From Bremerella cremea (lineage in GTDB: Bacteria; Planctomycetota; Planctomycetia; Pirellulales; Pirellulaceae): a stretch of 64,000 nucleotides of DNA. Positions 1 to 9,258 of the stretch are shown in pieces. The DNA lies in the NCBI RefSeq assembly GCF_003335505.1, contig NZ_QPEX01000045.1:496001-560000 (forward strand), given 5' to 3'. Position numbers and translations under genes: made by a program. Below the pieces are notes generated by a model. The model worked only from the letters and a program-made list of their open reading frames with translations, made no database searches and was not told where the DNA came from. The stretch's first letter is position 1, and each line of letters begins with the position of its first letter.

Positions 1-264
1 GTCGTTTGAGTTTTAATTTCAATTTCCGCTTCATTGAAAACCCGAGCTATTTTTTGCAGTATGAGATCGTGGCTTACTCTCTTTCTTCGACAGGATACGT
101 GGCCCGTTCGAACAATCCAAGGAAGATTCCGATCGTATTGATCCTAAGGGCGTAATGGGTCAAAATCCGAACTCTCACTCAGCAAGCCGCTCGCCAAACG
201 GTGGGTATGTCGATCCGCCGTACTCTCCGCACCGTCCATCAAAAGGTATCGAGGTTTTCGGAAA

Positions 265-1248
265 ATGCGTGTACTAGTCACCGGAGGAGCAGGCTACATC
301 GGTTCGCATACGGCTCGCAAATTGGCCGCAGCAGGGCACGAGGTAGTGATTTTCGATAACCTCTTGTACGGACATCGCAGCGCCGCCGGGAAAATACCCC
401 TTGTCGTGGAGGATTTGATCGACCGCGACAAATTGACGGCTACCCTACTAGAAAACAAGATTGAAGCGGTGATCCACTTTGCGGCGTTTGCCCAAGTGGG
501 CGAGTCGGTTACCAATCCTTCGATCTATTACAACAACAACATTTGCGGAACCATCAGCCTGCTCGATGCCATGCGGGCAGCCGATGTCGGACGGATTGTG
601 TTTTCCAGCACTTGTGCCACGTATGGTATTCCTGCGTCGTCACCCATTGACGAGACCTTTCCCCAAGCTCCGATCAATCCGTATGGTTTCTCAAAACTAG
701 CGATCGAGCATGCGTTGCAAGACTACTCACAGGCTTATGGAATCGCTTACGCAGCGCTTCGCTATTTCAACGCAGCTGGGGCTTCCCCCCAAGGCGATAT
801 TGGCGAAGACCACACGCCCGAATCGCACCTGATTCCGGTCGTTTTGCAAGTCGCTTTGGGCCAGCGAAAAGCAATCAGTATTTTCGGTACCGACTACCCC
901 ACCGAGGATGGCACATGCGTCCGCGACTATATCCATGTCGATGACCTAGCCGACGCCCACCTTCTGGCCATGGAAAAAATTACGCCGGAAAACTCCCTGC
1001 AGCTAAATCTGGGCACAGGGCGAGGAAGCAGCGTGCAAGAAATTGTTGAGGCCTGTCGCGAAGTGACAGGGCACGAAATTCCGACCGAGCTTAGTCCACG
1101 CAGGGCAGGAGACCCGCCTGCCCTGGTAGCCAATCCGTCGCTGGCCCGTAAAATTCTCGATTGGCAACCGAAGTACTTGGATGTACGCGAAACGATTGAA
1201 ACAGCTTGGCGTTGGCATCAGTCGCACCCCCAAGGTTTCGCCGACTAG
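265..1248 (+). CDS. galE: UDP-glucose 4-epimerase
   Basis: Interconverts UDP-glucose and UDP-galactose for polysaccharide and Leloir metabolism; cytosolic, NAD-dependent. The protein has 327 residues, normal for GalE. It opens with the Rossmann motif TGGAGYIGSH, and has the SST stretch and the YGFSK catalytic Tyr-x3-Lys typical of extended short-chain dehydrogenases, followed by the RYFNAAGA substrate-binding stretch. The ATG at 265 places the glycine motif at the very N-terminus as expected. The acyltransferase gene follows on the same strand after about 40 bases, so co-transcription is possible. The family is certain; GalE rather than another sugar epimerase is very likely from overall likeness. 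Confidence 0.95.
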   Translation: MRVLVTGGAGYIGSHTARKLAAAGHEVVIFDNLLYGHRSAAGKIPLVVEDLIDRDKLTATLLENKIEAVIHFAAFAQVGESVTNPSIYYNNNICGTISLLDAMRAADVGRIVFSSTCATYGIPASSPIDETFPQAPINPYGFSKLAIEHALQDYSQAYGIAYAALRYFNAAGASPQGDIGEDHTPESHLIPVVLQVALGQRKAISIFGTDYPTEDGTCVRDYIHVDDLADAHLLAMEKITPENSLQLNLGTGRGSSVQEIVEACREVTGHEIPTELSPRRAGDPPALVANPSLARKILDWQPKYLDVRETIETAWRWHQSHPQGFAD

Positions 1249-1286
1249 CGTTCCCGTGCGATGAATCGCAAGGCTCCCGCGATCCT

Positions 1287-2507
1287 ATGCAGAAGATCAT
1301 CATTGAAAAGCCCTATCGATTTGTTCCTCCGCATCGTGGAACGCGCTGGCCCGACTTTATCCAGCGTTTTAACCTTTATGGACGCTACCTAAAGCGGTTT
1401 GAAGGGATTACTTCGCACGAAGTCCGCCACAGCGACCGCCTCAAAAAATCGCTGGATGCGGGCCATGGGATTCTACTGGCGCCCAACCACAGCCGCATTT
1501 CCGATCCCTTGGTTCTTGGTTTTCTGGCCCGGGAAGTAGATTGCCATCTCTACTCTATGGCGAGTTGGCATCTCTTCAACCAGGGATGGTTCAAGGCCTG
1601 GGCGATTCGTTTGATGGGCGGATTCAGTATCTTTCGTGAAGGGATCGATCGCAAGTCGCTCGCTACGGCAATCGATGCCATGGTCGAAGCCAAACGCCCG
1701 CTGGTTGTTTTCTCGGAAGGTTCCACCACACGGACCAACGATCACTTGCACGAACTTCTCGATGGAGTCGCTTTCGTCGCTCGCTCGGCTGCTAAACGTC
1801 GCGCGAAAGAAGGTCTTGGTGATACGGTCATTCACCCCATTGGGATTAAGTATGTCTTTCGTGGCGATATCGACGCAGCCGTTCTTCCCGTCCTACACGA
1901 AATCGAACACCGCCTAGGCTGGCGAACCTCGGAAGAGCTTTCTCTACTGGAACGTGTCGAACGCATGGGAGAAGGCTTACTTGCCCTCGAAGAAATCCGT
2001 TACGCTGGCAAGGCCAAGTCAGGCATTGAACTTTCGCTTCGCACAGCAGATTTGATCAACGCGATCCTCCAGCCACTGGAAAAAGAGTGGCTGAAAGAAG
2101 AGTCGTCAGGCAGTGTCTTGCCCAGGATCAAAGCCCTTCGCTCGCGCATTCTTCCGGACATGATCACCGGCAAGCTATCCGCAGAGGAACGAGAACGCCG
2201 CTGGATGCAGCTGGAAGATATTTACGTCGCCCAGCAGATTTCGTGTTACATCCCTAACTACTTGCGAGACTACCCCAGCGTAGACCGCTTGCTGGAAACG
2301 GTCGAGCGTTACGAAGAAGACCTTAAAGACACCACCACCATCCATGGCTCGCTGCATGTCATCATCGATGTCGACACACCGATCCTCGTTTCTCACGAGC
2401 GACGTCCTAAAGGGGACGAAGACCCGCTGATGGACGAACTAAAGCAGCGTCTCCAAGCAAAATTGAACGAACTGAAAGCCGAATCTCAGCTCTATTCGCC
2501 GAAGTAA
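1287..2507 (+). CDS. PlsC-type 1-acyl-glycerol-3-phosphate acyltransferase-like protein
   Basis: Probable acyltransferase of the lysophosphatidic acid acyltransferase (PlsC) fold, acting on lipids at the inner membrane face. The signature NHSRISD (HX4D, His68 and Asp73) and the later FSEGSTTRT block are both present. At 406 residues it is much longer than plain PlsC (about 240). The extra C-terminal half (about 200 residues) is soluble-looking and charged, and I do not recognise it. I placed the start at ATG 1287, which gives a sensible N-terminus (MQKIIIEKPY); an open frame extends up to 1206 but would overlap galE. Substrate is unknown: it could acylate lysophospholipid or another glycerol or sugar lipid. 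Confidence 0.85.
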   Translation: MQKIIIEKPYRFVPPHRGTRWPDFIQRFNLYGRYLKRFEGITSHEVRHSDRLKKSLDAGHGILLAPNHSRISDPLVLGFLAREVDCHLYSMASWHLFNQGWFKAWAIRLMGGFSIFREGIDRKSLATAIDAMVEAKRPLVVFSEGSTTRTNDHLHELLDGVAFVARSAAKRRAKEGLGDTVIHPIGIKYVFRGDIDAAVLPVLHEIEHRLGWRTSEELSLLERVERMGEGLLALEEIRYAGKAKSGIELSLRTADLINAILQPLEKEWLKEESSGSVLPRIKALRSRILPDMITGKLSAEERERRWMQLEDIYVAQQISCYIPNYLRDYPSVDRLLETVERYEEDLKDTTTIHGSLHVIIDVDTPILVSHERRPKGDEDPLMDELKQRLQAKLNELKAESQLYSPK

Positions 2508-2586
2508 TTTTCCTAGCGTTCCGCCTCATCCCCACTTATGATGGATACCAGAATGCATCTGCGGAATGACCTGGAAAATCTCTGAG

Positions 2587-3603
2587 ATGGCGAACGTCAA
2601 GCAACTTTCTGAACTTCAGCATGGACAATCGGCCGACTTCTTCGCTCAGTTATGTAAGAAGGTCCCAGGCACCACTCGGCAAGGGCGTCCTTTCTTCGCG
2701 GTCGAGTTTCGCGACAACCGTCGCAACGCTTCCTCCGCAATTTGGGAAGGATCGTCGCACGAATTAGCTTGCCGCGACGAATGGAAAGTGGGGCACTTCT
2801 ACAAGATTCGCGGCACCTTCCAGGAAACGGCCTACGGCGCCAAGATCGAGATCCTGCGTATCCGTGTCGTTGAAGAAGCCGACACCGAATCAGGCTTCGA
2901 TCCTCTGCTCTGCCAACCGACGGCAGAAAACGATTCTAGCGAGATGTTCGACTATCTTCTCGATCTGGTCGACCGCGAGATCACCACCCCAGAACTTCGC
3001 ACGCTGGTCACCACCATTTTCGAGCAAAATCGGCAACGCTTGGAGTCGCTCCCTGGAGCGATCCATCACCATCACGCCTACGCCGGAGGTTATCTTGAAC
3101 ACGTCTATAGCGTCACCCGCAATGTTCTCTACCTGATCGACACCTATCGAGGACAACATGCTTCGCTCCGCGACCCTTTAACCCAGCAGCTTGCCATCGC
3201 CGGAGCCTTGTTGCATGACATTGGTAAGCTCCACGAACTTGATGCCGACGCCGGCAACACGGCCTACACCACCGCAGGCGAACTAGTCGGGCACATTGCC
3301 CTGGGGCGAGATATCGTGCGAGACACAGCCAAAGAGCTGGCAATCGACGCTCCGTGGCTCGTTCGTCTGGAACATCTGATCGTTAGTCACCAAGGGACGC
3401 CTGAGCATGGCAGCCCCAAGCAGCCGATGACCTGGGAAGCCAACTTGGTCTATTGGGCAGACCAGCTAGACGGAAACATCTTCCGCTTGGCGAAAACGTT
3501 TCAACAGACCGAAACGAATGAGCCCGTTGTTGCTAGTCCCAACCCATTTGGTCGACGGGTCTTTCGGGGGGAATTGGCAATGGAACCGGAATCATCGGCA
3601 TAA
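2587..3603 (+). CDS. OB-fold plus HD-domain hydrolase (YhaM-like 3'-5' exoribonuclease family)
   Basis: The 338-residue protein starts with an OB-fold-like nucleic-acid-binding segment (about residues 10-100, the MANVKQLSEL start typical of this family) followed by an HD phosphohydrolase domain. The HD pair sits at His210-Asp211 in LLHDIGKLHEL, with an upstream His run (IHHHHAYAGGYLEH) that supplies further metal ligands. This matches YhaM/CBF1-type 3'-5' exoribonucleases of Gram-positive bacteria. Nuclease activity on RNA is inferred from family membership. I preferred ATG 2587 because MANV is the usual beginning; an in-frame start exists at 2566. It stands alone between the acyltransferase and the GGDEF gene. 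Confidence 0.85.
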   Translation: MANVKQLSELQHGQSADFFAQLCKKVPGTTRQGRPFFAVEFRDNRRNASSAIWEGSSHELACRDEWKVGHFYKIRGTFQETAYGAKIEILRIRVVEEADTESGFDPLLCQPTAENDSSEMFDYLLDLVDREITTPELRTLVTTIFEQNRQRLESLPGAIHHHHAYAGGYLEHVYSVTRNVLYLIDTYRGQHASLRDPLTQQLAIAGALLHDIGKLHELDADAGNTAYTTAGELVGHIALGRDIVRDTAKELAIDAPWLVRLEHLIVSHQGTPEHGSPKQPMTWEANLVYWADQLDGNIFRLAKTFQQTETNEPVVASPNPFGRRVFRGELAMEPESSA

Positions 3604-3716
3604 CCCGCCTGTTTTTTCCGACCCTCTTTTCCGACAGCCAGGAATCGTAGTCTAGGCTTGAGTGATCTGCCTTCTGGACGGATGGCATATGCCGCGCTTA
3701 CAGTCGGGACCGTTGA

Positions 3717-5009
3717 ATGATTCTTTATCTCTTACTTTCCATTGCCGCAAATCTACTTGTAGGGTTCTGCGCGGCGGTACGCGTACGTCAGCTTGTTCAA
3801 CATCAGCCGGCAGTCATTACGATTGAACAAGCAGACTTATTTCTTGGCGAAATTTCCAACGAAGATCCTATCGAAATCCCCCCCACCCGCGACCATCCCC
3901 ACAATAAGCTCGTCGTACCGGAAGAAGTCATTCCGTACGAATATTTGGCCGTGCTGGAAAATGAAGCCATTGAGTCCAACGGACTGGTCGAAGCGACTGC
4001 CCAAGTCCTGCGTTTAGAGATTGGGCGCTATCGCACCAAGCTAATAGCGATTGAAAATCGCCTTCGCGAAGCCTGGTACCAACCGACTGAGCAAGTCTTG
4101 CAAGAGATCGCGGACGACCTGGATGCCCTCAACCTCGATTGGCTCGACAAACAAGCTGAAGCATCGCAGCATTTAGACGGAAGCACAGAAGGGCTCGGTG
4201 CGTATTCGGATATTGGGCGTCGGCTTTGTGATACCCTTTTCGATCAGACCGCCCAAATCGAAACGACCCTCAGCAATTTGCAGCAGTTGGACTTTACCGA
4301 CAGCCTGAACGACGTTTGTCGCAAGTTGGTCTTGGAGATCGGTCGCCTGATCGACTTAGCGCATGACCTACGTGACAAAATGACCGAGACCATCGTTACG
4401 GTATTGCGGGCCGAGAAACGGTTGGACACGGTTGATAAGAAAATGAAAATGGATTCAGTCACCGGTCTAAGAAACCGTACCGGGTTCGAGTGCCAGCTTT
4501 TCGAATGGTGGCGAGATGACATTCGGCGCGAACGTGCTCTCAGTATTGGCCTCATCGATGTCGATGGCTTCCGCAAGATCAACGAACGTCTCAGTACGGA
4601 AGTCGGAGATGAAGTGATTGCTGCCCTTGGTGGATTTATTGGCGATATCATGCGCAGCGATCGCGGCTTCGAGTTCCCTATGCGACTGGAAGGGCAACGC
4701 TTCATCTTGTTCTTTGGTGACGTCGGGCCTCGTGGTGCCACAAGCTCGATTGAACGCATCCGGCAATCGATTCAAGCGACCAGCTTCCAATACGATGGAG
4801 AAGAAATCGATCTTCTCGCCAGCGCCGGCGTTGCGGAGGTTAAACCGGACGATACCGTTGCCAAATTAATGACACGGGTAACGACGGCTTTACGAACCGC
4901 CAAAAAGAATGGGCGCAACCGCACTTTCATCGACGAAGGGCATGGTCCCCAGGCGATCGATCCCCCTGAGTACCCAGTTCGTCCTCGTGTCATTCGCATT
5001 GGCGAATAG
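3717..5009 (+). CDS. GGDEF-family protein with degenerate active site
   Basis: The 430-residue protein begins with one short hydrophobic segment (about residues 2-20, ILYLLLSIAANLLVG), then a long charged helical middle (about 60-230), then a GGDEF domain (about 240-410) recognisable from the MDSVTGLRNRTGF entry and the IGLIDVDGFRKINE core. The signature loop reads EGQRF at 325-329 where active diguanylate cyclases have GGDEF or GGEEF. Both glycines needed for substrate binding are not kept and the metal-binding acidic pair is lost. It is therefore probably not a c-di-GMP synthase; a regulatory or binding role is an inference. It is convergent with prmC, with only 6 bases between the stops. 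Confidence 0.85.
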   Translation: MILYLLLSIAANLLVGFCAAVRVRQLVQHQPAVITIEQADLFLGEISNEDPIEIPPTRDHPHNKLVVPEEVIPYEYLAVLENEAIESNGLVEATAQVLRLEIGRYRTKLIAIENRLREAWYQPTEQVLQEIADDLDALNLDWLDKQAEASQHLDGSTEGLGAYSDIGRRLCDTLFDQTAQIETTLSNLQQLDFTDSLNDVCRKLVLEIGRLIDLAHDLRDKMTETIVTVLRAEKRLDTVDKKMKMDSVTGLRNRTGFECQLFEWWRDDIRRERALSIGLIDVDGFRKINERLSTEVGDEVIAALGGFIGDIMRSDRGFEFPMRLEGQRFILFFGDVGPRGATSSIERIRQSIQATSFQYDGEEIDLLASAGVAEVKPDDTVAKLMTRVTTALRTAKKNGRNRTFIDEGHGPQAIDPPEYPVRPRVIRIGE

Positions 5010-5015
5010 GCACCG

Positions 5016-5897
5016 TTATTCGCCCTTCTGCGCGACAAGATAGCGATCGTGCCGTGCAAGATCCTTGCCGATGGAAATCTGCTGGTAGCTCCCTAGTTGC
5101 TCGGCGATCTTGGCGACTCGCGTCGCAATCATTGGGCTGAATTCCAAAAGCAACCAACCGCCCGGCTTGAGATGGTCGGCCCCCTTCTCCAAGATTCTGC
5201 GGAGGATGGCGGTTCCATCCTCGGCGGCAAATAACGCCACGTGCGGCTCGTGAGCGATCACTTGCGGATCCATCATCGCTCGCTCCGATTCTGCCACGTA
5301 AGGTGGGTTACTGACAATAATGTCAAACGTTTCCCCCTGCGGCACGGCTTCAAATAGATCGCCTAGCGCGAACTCGATTCGTTCGCTCACTCCGTGCTTC
5401 TCGGCATTCTTCTGGGCAACCTGCAAAGCTTTCGCACTGATATCCGTAGCCAAGCAGGTCACATTCTTCGCATGCTTAGCCACCGTCACGGCGATAATGC
5501 CGCTGCCCGTTCCCAGTTCCAGCAATCGCAGCGTCCCTTCACTGCCTCGGGCCTTGAGGCGATCGAGTGCTTCGATCACCAAATGCTCGGTTTCTGGACG
5601 AGGAATCAGTACATCCGGTGTGACAGCGAATTCCATCGAATAGAACTCGCGCGTCCCTAACAGATAGGCGACCGGCGTTCCGGCGGCACGTTGCTTGACC
5701 AACTCGCGAAATTTCGTTCGCTTGTCGTCGTCGACCGTCTCTTCAAACCGGGTGTAAAGCTGAATCTTCTGGCAACCGATTGCATGGCACAGCAACAACT
5801 GCGATTCAAGCCGCGCCTCGTCGCTTCCTTTTGATTCCAGGTACTCCGTCGTCCAGTTCAACAAACGGCCAATCGTCCATGGTTCGGCGGTCGACAT
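5016..5897 (-). CDS. prmC: Peptide chain release factor N5-glutamine methyltransferase
   Basis: Methylates the glutamine of the GGQ motif in release factors, using S-adenosylmethionine, which raises termination efficiency. The 293-residue protein has the helical N-terminal release-factor-binding domain, the SAM motif LLELGTGSGIIAV, and the catalytic NPPY motif (VSNPPYVAESE). It lies 56 bases downstream of prfA, which encodes its substrate; this rpmE-prfA-prmC order is common in bacteria and supports the assignment. Confidence 0.96.
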   Translation of the reverse strand: MSTAEPWTIGRLLNWTTEYLESKGSDEARLESQLLLCHAIGCQKIQLYTRFEETVDDDKRTKFRELVKQRAAGTPVAYLLGTREFYSMEFAVTPDVLIPRPETEHLVIEALDRLKARGSEGTLRLLELGTGSGIIAVTVAKHAKNVTCLATDISAKALQVAQKNAEKHGVSERIEFALGDLFEAVPQGETFDIIVSNPPYVAESERAMMDPQVIAHEPHVALFAAEDGTAILRRILEKGADHLKPGGWLLLEFSPMIATRVAKIAEQLGSYQQISIGKDLARHDRYLVAQKGE

Positions 5898-5953
5898 GCG
5901 GACTCTTTGATCTCTTCAGGGGGAAGTGCGCGAAAGGTGAAGAAACCTCGGGC

Positions 5954-7030
5954 TTAGTCGAGGTCTCCCATTGAACCGCGAAGTTGTTCACGATCGTGGT
6001 CAATCAGGGCGTCGATCACGGGCTGTAAATTTCCGGCCATGATCTGGTCGAGTTTGTAGAGCGTGAGATTGATCCGATGGTCGCTGAGCCGGTTTTCGGG
6101 GAAGTTATACGTCCGAATCCGCTGACTTCGGTCGCCTGAACCGACCAAGCTCTTTCGCTCGTCGGCTCGCTCTTTGGCTTCCTTCTCGCGTTGAGCTTCG
6201 TACAGCTTCGTCTTCAAAAGACGCAACGCTCGGTCGAGATTTTTATGCTGACTTCGCTCTTCACAGCATTGCACAATCACGCCGGTTTCCTGGTGAATCA
6301 GTCGCACCGCCGATGCAGTCTTATTCACGTGCTGACCACCGGGGCCGGAACTCGCGGCATATCGTTCCACCGTGTAGCTGTCAGGGCTTAGGTCGAACTC
6401 CACTTCTTCCGGCTCGGCCATGACCGCAACGGTTGCCGCCGAGGTGTGCACGCGTCCTTTGGTTTCCGTATCGGGAACACGCTGCACGCGATGCCCGCCA
6501 CTTTCATACTGCATTTCTCGGTAGACGCCTTCGCCGTGTACCGAAATGATCACTTCCTTGAATCCACCCAGTTCGGTTGGATTCGATTCCATGACTTCGT
6601 ACTTCCACTTTTTGCTTTCAGCAAAACGTTTGTACATTTCGTACAGGTCGCGTGCGAATAACGCGGCTTCGTCGCCGCCGGTGCCGCCTCGGATTTCCAA
6701 GACGATTTTATCACGGTTGGCGTCTTCCCCGCCGATGGTCATATCCAACAGCTCACGCCAAATCTTCTCACGTTTCCCCTTCAGATCCACCAGATCAGCT
6801 TCGGCCAACTCGGCCATCTCAGCGTCGTCTCCGTCGATCATCTCGCGTGCGTCTTCAATCTCGCCCACAATCTGCTTGAACTGGCGATAGCGCCCTGCAA
6901 GCCGGGCCAACGAACCATGCTCGCGGGCAACGTTAGCCATCATGGTCGAGTTGGACAACACGTCCGGGTCGCTCATTTGCTTTTCGAGGAACTCGAAGCG
7001 AGAAAGTTTTTCTTCCAGAATCTCGCGCAT
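5954..7030 (-). CDS. prfA: Peptide chain release factor 1
   Basis: Recognises UAA and UAG stop codons and triggers peptide release at the ribosome. The GGQ motif is intact in SSGPGGQHVNKTASAVRL, which also carries the RF1-type context. I chose ATG at 7030, giving 358 residues (about 360 usual), because MREILEEKLSRFEFLEKQM is a normal RF1 N-terminus and AGGA lies 12 bases upstream; an extension to a TTG at 7066 is possible but unlikely. It lies between rpmE and prmC on the same strand. Confidence 0.97.
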   Translation of the reverse strand: MREILEEKLSRFEFLEKQMSDPDVLSNSTMMANVAREHGSLARLAGRYRQFKQIVGEIEDAREMIDGDDAEMAELAEADLVDLKGKREKIWRELLDMTIGGEDANRDKIVLEIRGGTGGDEAALFARDLYEMYKRFAESKKWKYEVMESNPTELGGFKEVIISVHGEGVYREMQYESGGHRVQRVPDTETKGRVHTSAATVAVMAEPEEVEFDLSPDSYTVERYAASSGPGGQHVNKTASAVRLIHQETGVIVQCCEERSQHKNLDRALRLLKTKLYEAQREKEAKERADERKSLVGSGDRSQRIRTYNFPENRLSDHRINLTLYKLDQIMAGNLQPVIDALIDHDREQLRGSMGDLD

Positions 7031-7160
7031 GGGTAGAGCTGTCCTGAGAGGGGTCTGCGGTGACAAATCGTTAAACAGACCGATTGCGGGAATCTACGAA
7101 AACACGCGAGTCCCCATGTCGAGGATTCTCGCGTGCCGACGAATTTCGAATTGAAAGAAG

Positions 7161-7391
7161 CTACTTCTTCTTTTTCTTAGCCAGGCTAGCGTAGTTGCCT
7201 GCAAACTTGTTCTTAAACTTCTCGATACGACCACCCGAGTCTAAGAAGCGTTCCTTACCGGAGTAGAACGGATGGCAAACGTTACATACGTCGACCACGA
7301 TTTCCTTCCGGGTACTACGCGTCGAAAACGAGTTGCCACAACCGCACTTAACGACGGTTTCCTGGTATTTTGGATGGATGTTTTCTTTCAT
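7161..7391 (-). CDS. rpmE: Ribosomal protein L31, zinc-binding form
   Basis: Large-subunit ribosomal protein of 76 residues. It has the four cysteines of the zinc-binding (C+) type: two in KCGCGNSF and two in VCNVCHPF, plus the FYSGKERFLDSGGRIEKF signature of L31. The C-terminus ends in a lysine run. A spaced GGAG precedes the ATG by 9 bases, and a near-consensus promoter lies about 75 bases upstream. The presence of the C+ form suggests possible zinc-dependent control in a genome with a C- copy, which is not visible here. Confidence 0.96.
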   Translation of the reverse strand: MKENIHPKYQETVVKCGCGNSFSTRSTRKEIVVDVCNVCHPFYSGKERFLDSGGRIEKFKNKFAGNYASLAKKKKK

Positions 7392-7466
7392 CGTTCTTTA
7401 CTCCGAGGCAAGTTCGCGGACGAGCCCTGCGCCGGTCCGTTCCCCTGTTGTGCTGCGAAACGCACA

Positions 7467-7495
7467 ATTATAGAGTTCAAACGGCTGCGCGACAA
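7467..7495 (-). promoter_or_regulatory. Sigma-70-type promoter of rpmE-prfA-prmC
   Basis: On the minus strand a -35 TTGTCG (7490-7495) and a perfect -10 TATAAT (7467-7472) are separated by exactly 17 bases. The predicted start lies near 7460 and gives a leader of about 70 bases before rpmE, beginning with a short TTGTGC/GCACAA hairpin. Promoter calls from sequence alone are uncertain, but this one fits the consensus in both boxes and spacing. Confidence 0.6.
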
Positions 7496-7897
7496 TCGTA
7501 GATGGGCTGGGCGCAACGCCTTTCACCCGAAACGGCTCTCTCTGCCGTGGCCGTGTTACCTACGGGCCCCTTTTTCGGTAAATTAAACGGCTTGAACTCC
7601 TAGCAGGCGGTTGATTTTCTGCTTCGATAGCGAGTTATTGAGACTGGGGCGCGGGCAAAGCGTGAATCCGCTGGCATTTTTAACGAGATACGTCGGAGAA
7701 AGTCGCAACACAGCAATCGGGCCACTCTCAATAACGTAGCCAAACCGCAATATTCAACCGGCTGCTCAAGTTGGAACCAATCTGCGGAAGCCTCAATTCA
7801 GAAGTCTTGCTAGGGAAACGACTTCCGTAATCGGCCCTCCTGATTGCGGGAAGAGACTTGCTTCTAGGAAATTAGCCATTACTTAGGCCAAAAACGC
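7496..7897. other. Intergenic region without a recognisable gene
   Basis: This divergent space lies between the rpmE promoter and menG. I see no open frame with a ribosome site, no tRNA-like arm and no strong terminator. It probably holds the menG promoter, but I cannot point to a convincing -35/-10 pair. Confidence 0.5.
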
Positions 7898-8608
7898 ATG
7901 GCGATCGACAAATCGGGAACCCGAGTTCGGCAGATGTTCTCCGAGATTGCGGGCAGCTACGACCGCATGAACCACCTGTTGTCGATGAATATCGACAAAT
8001 ATTGGCGGTGGCGAACGGTCAAAATCGTCCCTCCAACTGGGGATAGCCCGATTCTCGATGTTTGCACCGGGACCGGAGACTTGGCGTTGGCTTACTACAA
8101 AGCAGGACAGGGAAAAGTCAAAATCGAAGCCACCGACTTCTGCCCTGAGATGCTTGAGGTTGGAGAAGTCAAAAAGCAAAAGCTGGGCATCAACGGGCAG
8201 GTGCGATTTCAAGAGGCAGACACGCAGCAGCTCCCGTTCGAAGACGATCAGTTTCAAATTGTCTCGGTCGCTTTTGGCCTGCGTAACGTTGCTGATACCG
8301 ATGTCGGATTGAAAGAGATGACTCGTGTTTGTCGGCCCGGCGGCAAGGTAGCCGTGCTCGAATTCTCGCAGCCGCGCTGGCAACCGTTCCGCGGGATTTA
8401 CCAGTTCTACTTTAAGAACATCTTGCCACGAGTTGGTCAGGCGTTGGCCAAGAACAAACAAGATGCCTACAAATATCTGCCCGATAGCGTGGGCGAGTTT
8501 CCTCATGGCGAAGCTTTGGCCGAACGGATGCGACAAGCTGGCCTCAAAGAAGTCTTCTACAAACCGTTCACATTTGGCGTGGCCACTTTGTACGTGGGGA
8601 CCAAATGA
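7898..8608 (+). CDS. menG: Demethylmenaquinone methyltransferase (UbiE/MenG family)
   Basis: C-methylates demethylmenaquinone with SAM in the last step of menaquinone synthesis. The 236-residue protein has the UbiE N-terminus (VRQMFSEIAGSYDRMNHLLSM), the SAM loop LDVCTGTGDLAL, and the later FGLRNVADTDVGLKEMTRVC block. The next gene starts inside its stop (ATGA at 8605), so translation is probably coupled. With mqnE three genes downstream, the quinone product is most likely menaquinone, so the menG name fits better than ubiE. Confidence 0.93.
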   Translation: MAIDKSGTRVRQMFSEIAGSYDRMNHLLSMNIDKYWRWRTVKIVPPTGDSPILDVCTGTGDLALAYYKAGQGKVKIEATDFCPEMLEVGEVKKQKLGINGQVRFQEADTQQLPFEDDQFQIVSVAFGLRNVADTDVGLKEMTRVCRPGGKVAVLEFSQPRWQPFRGIYQFYFKNILPRVGQALAKNKQDAYKYLPDSVGEFPHGEALAERMRQAGLKEVFYKPFTFGVATLYVGTK

Positions 8609-9258
8609 GCTTGCCGATTGTCGTGGCGATCACCGGTGCCAGCGGAGCCGTTTATGCGCGGCGATTGCTTAGTGTGCTGCACCATTGCGGTTACGACATC
8701 CAGTTGTCGATCAGCACTTCAGGCCAAACCGTTTTTCAACAGGAGCTCGGTATTCGGCTAGAACTCGATAACTTCGATCCCTGGTCGCTCGTTCCTCAAA
8801 AGGTTTCTGCAAGCGATGTCGCTTTGGCGAAATCAGTGGAATTGAATCAGCCGCAAGAACCAGGCTTGTTTCGTTACTTTCACTTCACCGATTTTATGTC
8901 CCCCATGGCCAGCGGCTCAGCTCTCTCGGCGGGGATGGTCGTTTGCCCCTGCTCTGGCGGAACACTAGCGGGAATCGTCAACGGAACCTGCAGCAATTTA
9001 ATTCAACGTGCGGCAGAAGTTCATTTAAAAGAACGCCGTAAATTGATCTTAGTTCCCCGCGAAACGCCTCTTTCGCTCGGCTATATCGACAACCTAAAGA
9101 AAGCTGCCCAAGCCGGGGCCGTAGTCATGCCGGCGATGCCTGGCTGGTATCACGGCGTGGAATCGCTGGACGACTTGATTGACTTTATGGTCGCCAGAAT
9201 TCTCGACCAACTCGACATTCCACATGCCTTGATGCACCGCTGGGGAGACGATGCCTGA
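8605..9258 (+). CDS. ubiX: UbiX-type flavin prenyltransferase
   Basis: Makes prenylated FMN, the cofactor of UbiD-type decarboxylases. The 217-residue protein has the N-terminal VAITGASGAVYARRLL FMN-binding motif, the CPCSGGTLAGI stretch and the LVPRETPLS signature. It overlaps menG by 4 bases and ubiA by 8 bases, so the three genes are a tight operon. In futalosine-pathway organisms a UbiX homolog (called MqnM in some work) serves the decarboxylase of late menaquinone synthesis, the probable role here. No ubiD-like gene is in the window. Confidence 0.93.
   Translation: MSLPIVVAITGASGAVYARRLLSVLHHCGYDIQLSISTSGQTVFQQELGIRLELDNFDPWSLVPQKVSASDVALAKSVELNQPQEPGLFRYFHFTDFMSPMASGSALSAGMVVCPCSGGTLAGIVNGTCSNLIQRAAEVHLKERRKLILVPRETPLSLGYIDNLKKAAQAGAVVMPAMPGWYHGVESLDDLIDFMVARILDQLDIPHALMHRWGDDA

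Noticed and set aside
3..155. Open frame of about 50 codons at the left edge ending at a TAA at 153-155.
   Set aside because: It could be the end of a gene to the left, but there is no recognisable motif and the codons look unlike the neighbours; not supported enough to list.
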